A stretch of 64,000 nt of DNA from Ifrita kowaldi (Eukaryota > Chordata > Aves > Passeriformes > Cinclosomatidae): the NCBI GenBank assembly GCA_013398055.1, contig VZRS01004062.1, forward strand, positions 303,984-367,983. The letters are read 5' to 3'. Of this stretch, positions 49,444 through 61,963 are shown in pieces (position 1 is the first letter of the stretch; each line of letters begins with the position of its first letter). Both the position numbers and the translations under genes were made by a program. The notes under the pieces were generated by a model. That model saw only the letters and a list, made by a program, of their open reading frames with translations. It did no database searches and had not been told where the DNA came from.

Positions 49444-51560
49444 AAATTTGTTAACAAAAAAAAAATTAGCTCCAGTCTTTTTTTATTATTTTTTTTGGGA
49501 GAGGAGGAGAAACTGTTAAAACAAGGAATTTCCAGTTTATAGTTTCACATGAAATATGACTGATACAAACACTTCAAGCACCACTTCAAAATACTCTGCT
49601 CCTCTTGGACCTTAACCCTACTTTCCATAGGATAGTATTGGGATAGATAACGAGCATATCTGTAAATAATTATAATCAGGACTAATTTTTGAGTGCTGAA
49701 TAACCCAACTGAAGAGAATATATTATAATAGCTCTGAAAATAACCTGAATAGAATACATTACCTAGATTCTCAAGAGCTCCTTAATGAGCTCATAATGCA
49801 GCAAATGACTATTCCTGTCCCCCAAACTCTCCAAATTTTGTAGAGTTTACTAGGTGAACTTGATCAGAGTCCATATCTGAATCTACTTTTTCTACAGCCA
49901 ACCAGCATCAGACAGTGCTGCTGCAAAGATCTACAAATAGTCAGAACAGATTTATGTGTAAAAAATCCAACTCAAGGTCTTTATTTTCTCTTCAGGCATA
50001 ACATAGCCTCATTTACATTATGAATATCATCCTTTAATTTCAAGAACTTGCATTTTCTAAAAGTTAGCACATACTAAATGTATGAACAATAGCAAAGCGA
50101 TGAGCACCACTGAATGAAAGCAAAATGTTTCTTAACAACTATGCAAAGTAGACTAAAACTAAAAATTAGATTCCAGTTTTCCTTTCCATGTTCACAGACA
50201 ATCACAACTACTTATAGCCAACATTATAATTCTATTATATGAAATATGAATTTAGGTATCTGAAATACCCATTCAAGACAGAAAGAAGGCAAGCCAGCCT
50301 CTTTGATTAACATAACTCATACAGAAGTGCCTACAGAATTTCCTGACTGTTTTAACCCTCTATTTAATGCAAAAATACTCAGTCTCGTGCCAGTGCAAAA
50401 ACCCATTAAGCTTTTTCATCACTTGTACCAAAATAACAGAAAATCTTCTAAAAGTAAAAATGCCACACTGTGCAACACCACTGCATGTGTGGTAGTAGAT
50501 AAAAAACTTTAAAGCAGATGTGCATCACAACCACTCTATTTTAACAGTAAATTTGGGAAAGCAAGAAAGTCCAAATGGCATTTAGCAAGTAAATAAAATA
50601 GTTAGAAAGACAGTGAACTGAGACCTCTGTTTTTAATTTATGGACCTGCTTTATACTCTTGCCTTCCCAAACCTATTTGTCTGTTTTATCTACTCATTGC
50701 ATTCAGTCTTAAAACTAGACTGCAAGCTGTCAAAGGTGGTAAGGACCTGGGTTTTTTATTCTTGCTATTAGTCTGTAGGGTGTTTGGAACAACAGGGCAC
50801 AACTTTAGATTGGGTTTCCAAGGCACCGCAGCACGTATATTAAACAATAATAGCTACTACAGCAGCCTAGAAAAAACAACACCCTTGTTGCTGCTCAAGT
50901 GTGAGATGATGTCAAAACAGCCCTTGTTGTTTTTACTAGTATGGAATTGGGCAGGAATGTAGCCATAGCAGAAACTCGACTGAGTGTATATTTATTTTGG
51001 AATGTAACACTTCCAGCTTATAAAAGCACCGTCATTACTTTCAATGAAGGGAATTAATTTTGTAGTGCAAAATACTCTGTTTCCTTGCCTTCTCCAGCCA
51101 CAAGAACACAAACAGCACATGAGCATAAAGAAATGGGAAACAATAGTGCTGCCTTCCCATCCATCAGCCTACAGGCTCCATGGAGAGCCAAACGCAGTCG
51201 CTACACTGACTGCCAAGCTAAACTGGTGAATGGCCACCTAAGCTAATCTGGGCCTGACGGAAGAGGACACACTGCTGAATGCACCGTTCCCGTAACTCAT
51301 AAATAGAGGGTTTAAGTTGTTTCTACATTTGTGATGCCTAAAACAATCTCTGTTGTTACATTTCCATGGGGTTTTTTTGCTTTGCCTTGATTTATATCTC
51401 TTCCCTTCATTCTAGCTGGGATTTTTACCAGCTGGAACCACACTGAAAAAGAACTTTGAATTAAATACTAAGTAGGTTTTTTTTAGATTTTTGGGGTGAA
51501 CTCTACTGTGGCCAGGGCAACTTCATCATTATGGGATTGGCATATTCTTTGAAAACAAAA

Positions 51561-51561
<1 letters not shown>

Positions 51562-51597
<36 letters not shown>
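51562..51597. repeat. Poly-A run, 36 nt
   Basis: Thirty-six consecutive A bases preceded by gaaaacaaaac. There is no polyadenylation signal within 50 nt upstream and no clear target duplication, so a processed-retrocopy origin is not supported. Confidence 0.95.
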
Positions 51598-51599
<2 letters not shown>

Positions 51600-54500
51600 C
51601 AAGTATTCAGTCACGTAGACAGACTATCATGTCTTGGAAAAGAAAATAAGTGCAGATTTGAAAACCCTAAGTCTCTGATTCTGAGTTTCTGCATGGTTAG
51701 CTTGCAACATTAACAACTATGCTAATTTCAATTTCCAGGAGATAGTTTTCCAAATAGATATCCTTTTATTGCAGTACTATCTCCCCTGCAGTGATGCACC
51801 TGCAATGAATTGCCACATGGAGGAGGAGGCAAGTAAAGGAAGAGCTGAAAAACAAGCACAGAATGGTGGCTACAAAAAGGAAGCCTATTTGCACCTTCTG
51901 TCTGTCGTCTTTGAAGGTACAAAAGTAGAGGAGAAGGAGGACAGTCTGGAGAATTGCAAAAAAAAAAAAATCCCAATTTATTTCATATGTATCTATATAA
52001 CTATGTCAGACTTGGCCAAGAGAAAGAATACATTTGTGCATGCACAGGCAAACAACCATCAGATACATCTTGTGCACTAGAACATACCCTCCTACTACAA
52101 TAAGCAGCACACTTGTTGAGGTTGGTTCCTTTTCCTTCTAGAATACTCAGAAAATTGTTAGAATTCAACCCACTAAATTCAACCTATAGACTCGAGTTAC
52201 AATATTTCAAGATTGAATCCAATGCAGAAAACAGTGCTACAACCCATAGTACTTTTGCTGTGTTTGGTGAAAAACTGGTGAAAGGGCAGGACAGCAACAA
52301 AATCTGAATGTTTGCTCCACCACTGCCCATAACATTACATGTGAGACTTAATGCTAAATGTCTCAGCATTTCCCACCAGACAGATTAAATATAGCAAAGG
52401 AAAAAAGAGCTGTTATTCAAACCAGGTGTTCTCAAACATTTCCCACTGGTAACTTGCTTCCCAGAAAGGGAACTTTTAAATAGCAACTGTCCATCATTGT
52501 ACTGCAGATGACTTCTGTCATGCAGCTGCTCAGCTTGCAGTGAGTGGCCTTTGAAAACAATGTGTACAGCACTCTGGAACAAGCCTCTTGGAATTGCTCC
52601 AAAAAACTCAGATATCAAATGGAGGAAACAACTTCAGCAGGGCCCAGATTTCACCCTGACAGACAAGGACATTCTGACCCACTTTAACTTTTAGAATTTG
52701 TGCAAGTATTACCTTAATACAAACAAAGTACTTGGTCTAAAATATTGCAGCTCCCATAATTAAGAATATTTTTAGACCCTATCTCTACTGGAGTTATTCT
52801 ATTAATAATACAATCATATCAAATTTTGTGCAGGGAAACAATTCCAAACTAAAGTTCTGCAGGAGGCATGTTTTATTCAGACCTGAAGCTATAGCAAACA
52901 ATTGAAAAACGTGTTTGATGATCTCTTTCCTCAGGCATTCTGGTATCTCATAAATAGTGGTATTAAACAGCTTCAAGGATCTTGATTAACAGAACCAAAT
53001 GCTCCATTTTTTCTAGTGTCTTAAATGAATATGGTAACATAAATAAACCGTAAAATTGATCAAGAGACAGATAGAAACAGAAAAAAATTACATGGCTAAA
53101 AATTTCCACCTATGCAAAAGTCCAACACCAGGTCTACCATCATATTTCAAATGAGGAATTGGCTAGCAACAGTGTAGTATACAACTTGTATCAAGATGTC
53201 ACGTTGTGATCTATACAAGGTTATCGTATGAACAGTTGGCAAAAAATAGTGCAGTCCTAAGTGCTCCACGTACTGCCTTACATACTGAAGCTACTTTGCA
53301 TGCTGTCCCCGTAACTCCTAAATCAGTGTTTAGTTAATTTTGAGAAAAAAAACCCCAAAACATGTAGTACTGCAGAATGTTGCTAGTATTGAGAAAACAG
53401 ATGTGTGAATATTGCTAAAGTTTTTGTTGGCTTTTGTTGCACAAAAGGAGTGTTTTAGCGATGGAGAGGAGAGAACAATTTCACCGAAGGAGATACTTTT
53501 GAGAAGGCACTGGACAGATGAAAATCTAGTTTCATGTGGAAGCATCAGCCTCAAAGAGAGCTTTACTAGCACAACTAAGATGTGTAGCATACCTTCTACA
53601 TACATATGGAATTTACTTAATAGATGAGACAAGATATTAGGGAGATTCCCTGAAGCCCCTTCCCTAAGCAAGGTTCTGTTAAGTAAGAATGGAAAGTAAG
53701 CATCTTGCTCTTGATAAGCATTTATTAAAAAAATTGGTCATTTACATTACTTACATAATTGAAGTTAAAGTACCTGCATTTGCTGGTGCAACAGCATTAA
53801 TAAAGCAAAATTGGTTTAAAATACTTGTATGCATGTGTGTACATACACACACACTTTCTTCATCTGTAAAAATACGTATATACAAACACGAAAAGATCTA
53901 TAAAATGTACGCTCCACTTGTGAGATGAAGCAAGGCAAGAAACCATCAGAATTTACTTTTCATATAAAACTCATTAGCAACAAATATTTTCTGACACCAT
54001 ACATATGCCTTTTTGTTAATTATCTAACAGTGAAAATTTTCTCCAATAGATAGGCCTCATATTATGAGTGAAATAGTAGTTTATCTAAAACATGAGATGT
54101 AAATGCTATCTTTGAAAAAATCCAATTGCTGAACAGCAAAAAGAGCATAATCTAAAAGAATTTAACTGCTTAAACTAGGAAGAAAGTATTACTTCATATG
54201 TGGGAAAAGTCACATTAGTGTTACACCAGGCAACCTATCATTGCTGTTACACAGGACAATCCATTGTTGTTTAAGTTTCAGTTGCGTTTTGGGGAACAGA
54301 TTATCACATAAATCATATACTGAATAGAGATTTTTGATGATGTTGCAAATGTGAAAAAAGTGGAATACCTGCAAAAAGTGCATGCAGGTCATTCTCAAAA
54401 GCACCAAAGGAACCCAGGAACGCTGGTTGCAAGATCTGTTATCCTCTGAGGAAGAGTTCTACTTCCCTTACATGGTTTTATTTCTTTCCTATTTCTTTTA

Positions 54501-57500
54501 ATTACTTAGAAATCATTACAACATGAAATGGAAGACAAGCAGTCCTCCAGAACAGAGAATAAGACTTCTGAATATTTTTTTAAAAGACATGATTTTAAAA
54601 ATACCATGAAAGATCATATAGGCTGTCAATACTTTTATCCAGTCTGTAGCTGTTGTAATAGCCTCAACAAAATATAGGAACTAAAAGAAAGCAGCAGGAC
54701 ATCCAGGAGTGCAAAGGAAATGTTGGAGGTAGAGACACACACACAGAAGGGAGCACTAGCAAGTACGAGGGGCAAGAGTCGCTGTATGAAGAAATGCACT
54801 GTCAAGAAGAAATCAGAGAAGGGCTTGTAGCCAAGACATAAGAGCTACACAACTGAGATTATTTGATCACTTGCTCTTCAAGATATTAAGGGGGCTCACA
54901 TTCTACCAATTACCTTTTGATAAATAAAGCATTGCTAATGCACCTACAACTGTCTGTATTCTTTATCCCTCAGCTCAAAGAAATATCTGAACATAGTGGA
55001 TGTTCTTCCAAACTTCCAAAGAGTTTCACTTCTAAAGCTAGCACTGCTAATAACTAACACACAAACAATTCAGATTATGACAAAGGTAAGGAAACAGGTC
55101 ATCAGAAAAAATCAGGTTCACAATATTCTCATATTCTTATACATACATGTCAGGCAGTAAGAGCTGAGAGATGTCAATATCAAATACAATTTTCTGTTTA
55201 GAAGGCCCTTGAGATATGTGGAAATTCAATATATAGTCATCACCCTCAGAGGTTGCATGCATACCAGTTCTGGTGATCCACAACTTAAATATAAGTCTCC
55301 CTGAGGATTGTGCTATCTTAGGCAGGATAGAAGAGGTATCATCTCTTCCATCATAAAATGGGGCTATGCAACAACTTTCCTCAATTGTTCTCAAATTGTA
55401 GTCTGAAGATTACTATTTCCAGTTTCTAACTTATTGAAGTCTGAATCTATATCTATAACATAATGTACTGGTTCAAGCACACCTTCCACCCAAAATGAGA
55501 TTCGTATGTTTTAAGAACAAGAAAAATACCAAATTAGAGGAAAGGAGCTACTAAGTGACTTTTATGAAACAGCTCAATTCCATCAAGAGAACACTTGCGT
55601 GAGCAATTAGTTTGATTTTCCAAACACAAATTTCAAAACAGTTTGTTGTTTTGTTCTCTGGTTCAGTACAACTTGCAGGAATCTGTAGTCTTTTTTTCAA
55701 GTGACCCCCCTTTTGGCAGGTCTTGTACTGACCATTTTCTTCTCTAGTGCTGAATATAAAAAAAGATCTCTGTGAGAAGGGCAGACAGGATCAACTTCTT
55801 TCATGTCTCAGAAGCAAGAAGATGAATGTGAAGACAAGGAGGCTGGGAATATGGATGAGCTTCTTGGCATTGTAAGAGTAGTATCCTTTACTAGAAAACA
55901 GCTGTATTTCTATTGTTTTTCTAGCAGCCCTCTAATGTCTGAGCCTATCTAAGAGAGAGTCCAAGATGTCCATACTGTGGATGAAAAGTAGAAAAGAACC
56001 AGGCAGCAGTCACAAAGAAAATGACTTGTAGGGGAAATATTTGGATGAGAGAAGAAAGTAGTGGGTAAAAAAAATGAAACACTTGAGAAAGGAGGAAGAA
56101 ACTGACCATTTACTTTCAGAAGGATAGAAGGATTTACAGTTACACACTTACTGAGAAAGCAAATTCATATAAAAACCTTGAACAACTCAAATGATCTTAA
56201 CTTTGAAATCAGTTGTCTTTTGTGACAATTTATAGGAAACATTATAAAAATGATCCATCCATATTCTATGATTCAGATAATCTAGAAAGAGTGAAGAAAG
56301 CAAGATTCAGGTTTAAGGGATAAAAAGCTAAATACTTGAAGAGGCAATATTAAGTTTTCAACACATGCAAGAATCATGAGATTTCCTGCAAGAAACTTAT
56401 TGAAGCAACAGTAAAAAAAGCTGAAGGAAAATACAATGTATCCAAGATTTTTAGACCAGCTATTTTGACACTTCTTTTTCAGGCTTTCATGCTGAATTTA
56501 AGTGGTAGTGTTATCTATACTGTTAGACTGCCAGAGACTGAAATTTAGGCTTTATCTCCTCATCAGTAGATAGCAAAAATTTGAAAATTTTAATACCAGT
56601 GTTTGTGTCAGCAACCACTTCAAAACAGAGACACTGATGCTTTGTGTCCACAATATTCTTCTCATAAATCAAGTTACATTTTGTAAGGTGAAGTATTGAA
56701 ATAATTCCTAGGTCCTTTTATGCAAATTTTACAGGGAATTGAAAGAAGTGAGCACCATTTAAAAACTGATGTTAAAATATAACTTCAAAGATATTACAAA
56801 AAAGCTCTGTCAACCCTTTTTTTTTTGTTTTTGTTACTGTGAACTCAATTTGTCATAGTGGATTAAAGGATACTGTTTAAGAATAGAAGAAAGCATTTGA
56901 TCACCTACCAAAAGACATCAAATTCCACTCTGCTGCTCATGTGCAGAAGTCAATAACACCCTTTACTACAGCATATTTTCTGCAAAGACCCAACCCTTGT
57001 GTCAAATGCACCAGAAGAAGCAACACACTTCCCTGGGTAGAATAACTCCAACAGCTAATTAACTTTTAGGAGAAGTGCCTGTCTTTAGATTACAGCTATT
57101 TGTTTACTTTTTTTCTTCCTTTATTTCATTTATCCCTTCTGCCCAAATAAAAGGTAGAATTATACCTTAACAGACAGTAGTCTCCATGCATTAAAAAAAA
57201 AAAAATAGGATTTTTAAGCAAACTACTTCTCTACCTTATTTTTGATAAACTATGTTAAAGGAGCCCTGATGGTGCCTGTAAAAGGACTTCGCTGACAACC
57301 TCCAATACTAATTCTTCTCTGCTCCCTTTCTGAATTCTCAATTTCTCCCTAAAGTCATTCAAACTTAAAAATGTGGACACAGAAGTTGTACTAGTGTTAT
57401 AGCATCAGTGTCATCAATTTTGAATGGATAGTCAAAATGACCTCTTCACATCATTTTGTACATTAAGTTTAAATATAAATCGCCTTAGCTGTCTTAAAAT

Positions 57501-59058
57501 GCTTTTCCACCAGGATTAGCAGATAACTCAGAGTCAGTGTTTTCCAGGATATTACTCCCCATTACACAGACATGCCTAGCACTTGGCTTCATTAAACTAC
57601 TCTTTATCTAGAATGGATTCAGCTTTTCAAGTGATCTAACTCAGTCCTTAGGACTGGTCTCACTCATCACCTTTCAGCAGTTGTCTTTTTTTTTCATCAG
57701 CAAGGTTATGTTTACTTCAGCATCACTCATGAATATAATTAAAAGGCAGAGTTGAAATCCAACTGAAATTCACAAAAGCTCTTCTGTTTGATGTTTCACT
57801 ATTAATGACTGCTTTTTTTCAGCTACAATTTCTTAGTTAAATTAGCTTTTAGATGTGCTTTATGAGTACCGTATATTGTTGATCAAGCCAATCCTAACAG
57901 GAGCAATGTAACATTTGGCCCAATATGGTTCAAAATGGCTAACACCAGCTGCTTCAGAGACAGGGTTAAGCAATGTCAAAAATTAGTTATGCATCAGCCT
58001 GCTTCCACACCTACACTTTCAGAGGCTAACTTATCCAAGAAGTTCAAGGCATTTAAGCTTTAATAGCACTTCTGTTACTATAGCTATTCATATTATATAT
58101 CCACTAATAACTATTCTTTGGCTTTTTAAAACATATTACAACACTCTTAGTCTCTCTTAGTGGCATTATATGGCAAGAAATTTCAAATGTTATATATTAC
58201 TGTGTGCAAAAATATAATGAATCCATTTTGAATTTTCTACAGTTTAGTTTCACTATATCTCAGGGGTTCCAGCTGTATTTTACTGCCAGAAGGGACTAGG
58301 TCCAAAGTTAGTATTTCCCAGAAATTTCTAAGACAATAAATGCTACAAAATGAATTAATTTGGCACTTCAGCAAAACATCTGAGTATCTTAACTCAACAA
58401 TATTGTTCCCTGAATGAGCCAATGAGATCACTCACTAGCCTATTACCTGCTTTTGCATATGCTCAGATTCTTTTTGTCATTTATCCATGGTTAGCTACTC
58501 ACCCCTCGGACTTGCTCTGAGCTCTCCTGATTATTTCTGTACATATACTGCCGGCTGTGGATTATAATTTTATTGGCCTCCATAGAGTTGGTTTCTCCAT
58601 TTTCTCTAGGCTATTTGGCTTCAATGATCTTGTCAAACAGTCACTGCAAACTCAGTCTAACCATTTTTCTGCATGCTCTGTATACAACTACAAAACAATA
58701 CCCATCTATTGTGTGTTCCAACTGTGTAGAAATTAATTATGCATGACTGTGTTATAATATATGCATGTATTATGTCTGCGCACACAGTCATCCCTGATTT
58801 AAAAACAAAATTTTAACTACTGTCATAAAAAGGTGAGTTTTACTCTGAGGTTTTTCTCATTGGAACAAAACTAAAAATTTTGAGAAAACCTTCCACAAAG
58901 GAAACAAACTACTAGCCATTACAGTGTGCTTTGCATCTTTAAAATTACCAATATTAAAAACTGTTACAATTAATTTAATTAATGGACTGCTACTTACCTC
59001 TAACTTTTGCATTTAGAAATGGTCAAATAATTCTGAGTTTATTTTACATTATTTTAGT

Positions 59059-59634
59059 TGTTGACTTTAAGCAGCAGCCAAGCACCAAACAGCTGCTCAC
59101 CCATACTCCCCCTCCTCCAGCAGGATGGGGAAGAGAATAGGAAAAGAGAAAGTGAGAAAAATTGTGGGTCAGGACAAAGGCAGTTTAAGCAGTAAAGGAA
59201 AAAGAAAGAAAAATAATCCCAAAACAAACAAACAAACCAACTAAAAACCAAAAAAATCCAACCCAGTTAATGCAACGGCAGTCACTCACCACTTCCCACA
59301 AGTAGACATGCTTGTGCCACTGGTAGCAACAGTTACCTCCTCAAAAAAATTCCTCCCCTCAGGTTTTATTGCCAAGCATGGCTCTGTGTGACATTGACTA
59401 ACTCTCTGGTCAATTTAGCTCTTCTGTCCAGGTCATATCCCCTCACACCCTCTTTCTCATCCTCATCTTACTCACAGCAGGGAAACGGGAAAAGAGAGAC
59501 CCTTGGCACGGCAATTACTGCTCAGTGAAAGCCGAAACACCAGTGTGTTATCAACACTGTTTCAGCCACAAATCCAAACCATAGCACCATAGAGGCTGCT
59601 GTGAAAAAATTTAAGTCAATTCCAATCAGACACA
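59059..59634 (-). mobile_element. Solo LTR, minus strand, ERVL-like
   Basis: Read on the minus strand it contains tggatttgtggctgaaacag with tgttgataacacac, an AATAAA near 59370, tgctgacctt-like and aactgcctttgtcctgaccc blocks, and ccatcctgctggaggagggg, ending cttaaagtcaaca. The order parallels the LTR at 23059-23640, so this is a related but diverged family member. It is bounded approximately by TG/CA; I found no target duplication. No gag, pol or env is nearby. Confidence 0.75.
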
Positions 59635-61784
59635 GTATACTAAGACTCCATAAAACACAACCAGGAAATATCAAAGCTCTGACTTCAGTGAGATACAGTC
59701 ATATTTTGCTGAAATAATTTCTCTTGCCTGTTTTTGGTGTTGGTCATCAGCCTAAATCATGTACAGATTTTCTGCAGTATCATTTGAGAGCTGACATACA
59801 CACCTCTCCGCTACGCCTCCTACTCTGGGAGACATGAGACAACATTTTGGTTTCTGCTCAATCCTGACACCTCAAGGGCTCAGCAGCAGTAAAGGATAGC
59901 CAACACCCCTGCTTGAGCTCAGTCAGATCTGTGCTTTGTCCAAGCATCTCTCTAGTCCGAATCCTTTTAAAAATCAAATAGCAGCATCCTGTGATCTCCT
60001 CAATAATCCCAGCTGCTTGCTCTGGGGGGCTTTGAAAATTCATTTGACTACTTTGACAACAGAAAGTTTGACTGCCTTTGAATCTGCTTTCAAAGACAAA
60101 GTTATACAGGTCAAGCTATTGCCCATGGAGTATTCTGGTCAAGTTTGACAATGATGGATACCTTTCATGACCATTTCCCTGATCCCTTATGCCTACACTT
60201 CACAACTGTCCTTAATGATGAATGACAGGCATCTGCAATGAATGACAATTTTCCAGTACTCTCATCCCCAAAGAAATGGCATTATCATCACATTTTCTTG
60301 CTATAATTTATCAGGCTGAAAAAATACAGAGTCTCAGATTACTCAATTCTTCATTAATGTAATAACTTGAACAAATACTACTTCATACATTTTGAGATGC
60401 AGATGGGAAAGTATATCAGGCTGATAGGTAAAATATGCTGTCTTCCTTTACTTTAGGAACTGTAAGTCTTACTTTTTAATGAAAATGCAATGTGGAGAAG
60501 ATAGATTGTTTTGATTCGAAACTAGTTCAGATGTCCTAACTGAGTCTTGAAGAAATTAATCTGACTGTTATAAAATAAGGGATATTCAAAACTGTGTTTT
60601 GAATAGAAGTCTCATTCTCACCACTGACAGAAGTGGCAATTTTATTTGCTTAGTGAGGTTGTTTTAGTTTTATACAGTTACATCTCCACTGATTCGACAG
60701 GGACTGGAATAGCCCAGCAAAAAGACCTGGAAAAAGTCATCCATTCAAGCTTGCACTTTGTGAGAAAAGGTCTCACCTTAGGCCACAATTATCGGCAATG
60801 ATTACTTATTACTGGCAGAGCAAATCGAATTTATCTTAACAAATAATGAAAGCTTGGCTGAAAATTGTTATTTCTGTTACTATAACATTACGGGCCACAG
60901 ATCAGGACTTCCCTGTGCCTGTACTTTACAGAAGCAAAATGAAAAGTACTGCACATAGAACAAAATGTTTGACATCTGACCAAAGACAACTATAATCTAG
61001 ATGCCAATCTTCAAATAGAAAGAAACATGGTAAGTATAGAAGCAGGAAAATCCCAGAAACAATGGGAAAATATTCATCAGCTTGATGGGCAGTGACATTA
61101 GAGAACTTGAGTCTTGGATTTTGTAATGGCATCACATTATGATCATTAGTGATGATTATTGATTCTTCTTATAAAAAGAATTTTTAAAAGAGAACAAGCT
61201 TCCTGAGTTTTCAGGAATGTTCACAAGGACCTCCTCCCAGGCTTGCAGGGCAGAAAAAGTATGAAGGGTTTTTCTTTAAAACAAACATGTAAGGGAACCT
61301 AAAATAACATGCTGCTTAAGAAGACAAATTATCTCCTATTACAAGGGGAACCAGATTTTTTTTTCTTTTGAATTGCACATGGATGAACATGAATGTACCT
61401 TTCTAACAGCTTATAGATTTTATGTCTGTGATATATATCAGCAATATTTATCCATTTTCAGTATGAGACAAAGCAGATAATTAGTTTCCAGGGACTAGTA
61501 CGAAGCAGTAAGTTAACGCCGCTGCAGTGAGAGAATGCTTGTGTGCATGTGTACACAGAAGAGTGGGAAGATGACTGTGAAATGATAGAGGTAAATCACA
61601 GCAGACATATAAAAAACTGCTACCCAAGGCAGACACACAAAAAAGGAATTACCAGATGGTAGCAGGCAGTATTCTCCATTTGCTTGTGCATTCCTCAACT
61701 TTGGGAACTTCGTGCAAGCTTACATTTGCATTTTTGATCTTTATAAATCTAGTTGCTCCAGAAGACACATAATTTTTTACTTAC

Positions 61785-61875
61785 AGACCGATTCAGCACC
61801 ATTTGTATGGTCCAGGTGTGCTGCCCGTGGAACATAGGGCATTTTCTCTGAATCCTGCAGCAGCTTCAGAAACAC
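61785..61875 (-). CDS. ABCA13: ABCA13 exon e1: end of nucleotide-binding domain 1
   Basis: Seen: on the minus strand a T-rich tract and AG precede 91 nt that end at gtaagt. They start in phase 0 and end in phase 1. The product begins VFLKLLQDSEKMPYVPRAAH and continues through LDHTNGAESV. Family knowledge: ABCA nucleotide-binding domain 1 ends in a motif of the type TLEE-[IV]FLK, so this exon continues that motif into the cytosolic linker before transmembrane domain 2. The exon carrying TLEE must lie beyond base 64000. The single leftover T joins the AT at the start of e2 to make a tyrosine codon. A small linker exon in the 18.8-kb gap before e2 cannot be excluded, but the phases fit without one. 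Confidence 0.8.
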
Positions 61876-61929
61876 CTTTCATGAAAGTAGAAAAAAAGTG
61901 ATTTAGAATCGATTTTCTAAAACTATTAT

Positions 61930-61930
<1 letters not shown>

Positions 61931-61963
<33 letters not shown>
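61931..61963. repeat. (CA)5(TA)11 microsatellite
   Basis: Compound dinucleotide repeat 56 nt upstream of exon e1 in transcript sense, close to its splice acceptor region. Confidence 0.95.

Larger units (their letters stand above)
42951..61784. other. Intron e1-e2 (ABCA13), 18.8 kb
   Basis: Largest intron in the window. It holds a degenerate CR1 (44380-44880), a CR1 3' end (48974-49443), a poly-A run (51562-51597) and a minus-strand LTR (59059-59634). The phase-1 boundaries of e1 and e2 fit each other directly, but a small linker exon could be hidden here. Stretches 49.5-59.0 kb and 59.7-61.7 kb show nothing else I can support. Confidence 0.75.

Noticed and set aside
51300..51597. Possible processed pseudogene ending in the 36-nt poly-A
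   Set aside because: No coding similarity, no nearby AATAAA and no matching target duplication.
55137..55394. Minus-strand frame of 85 codons (SEGDDYILNFHISQGPSKQK and following)
   Set aside because: It is fairly polar and protein-like, but I see no family motif and no bounding splice sites in phase with e1 and e2. Its position would disrupt the e1-e2 join. Treated as a chance frame.
42951..61784. ABCA12 as the gene identity
   Set aside because: The e15 stretch ELLTGWEHLYYYC-LRGIP and e8 ITLYSQPYGG fit remembered ABCA13 better than ABCA12. A protein search would confirm.
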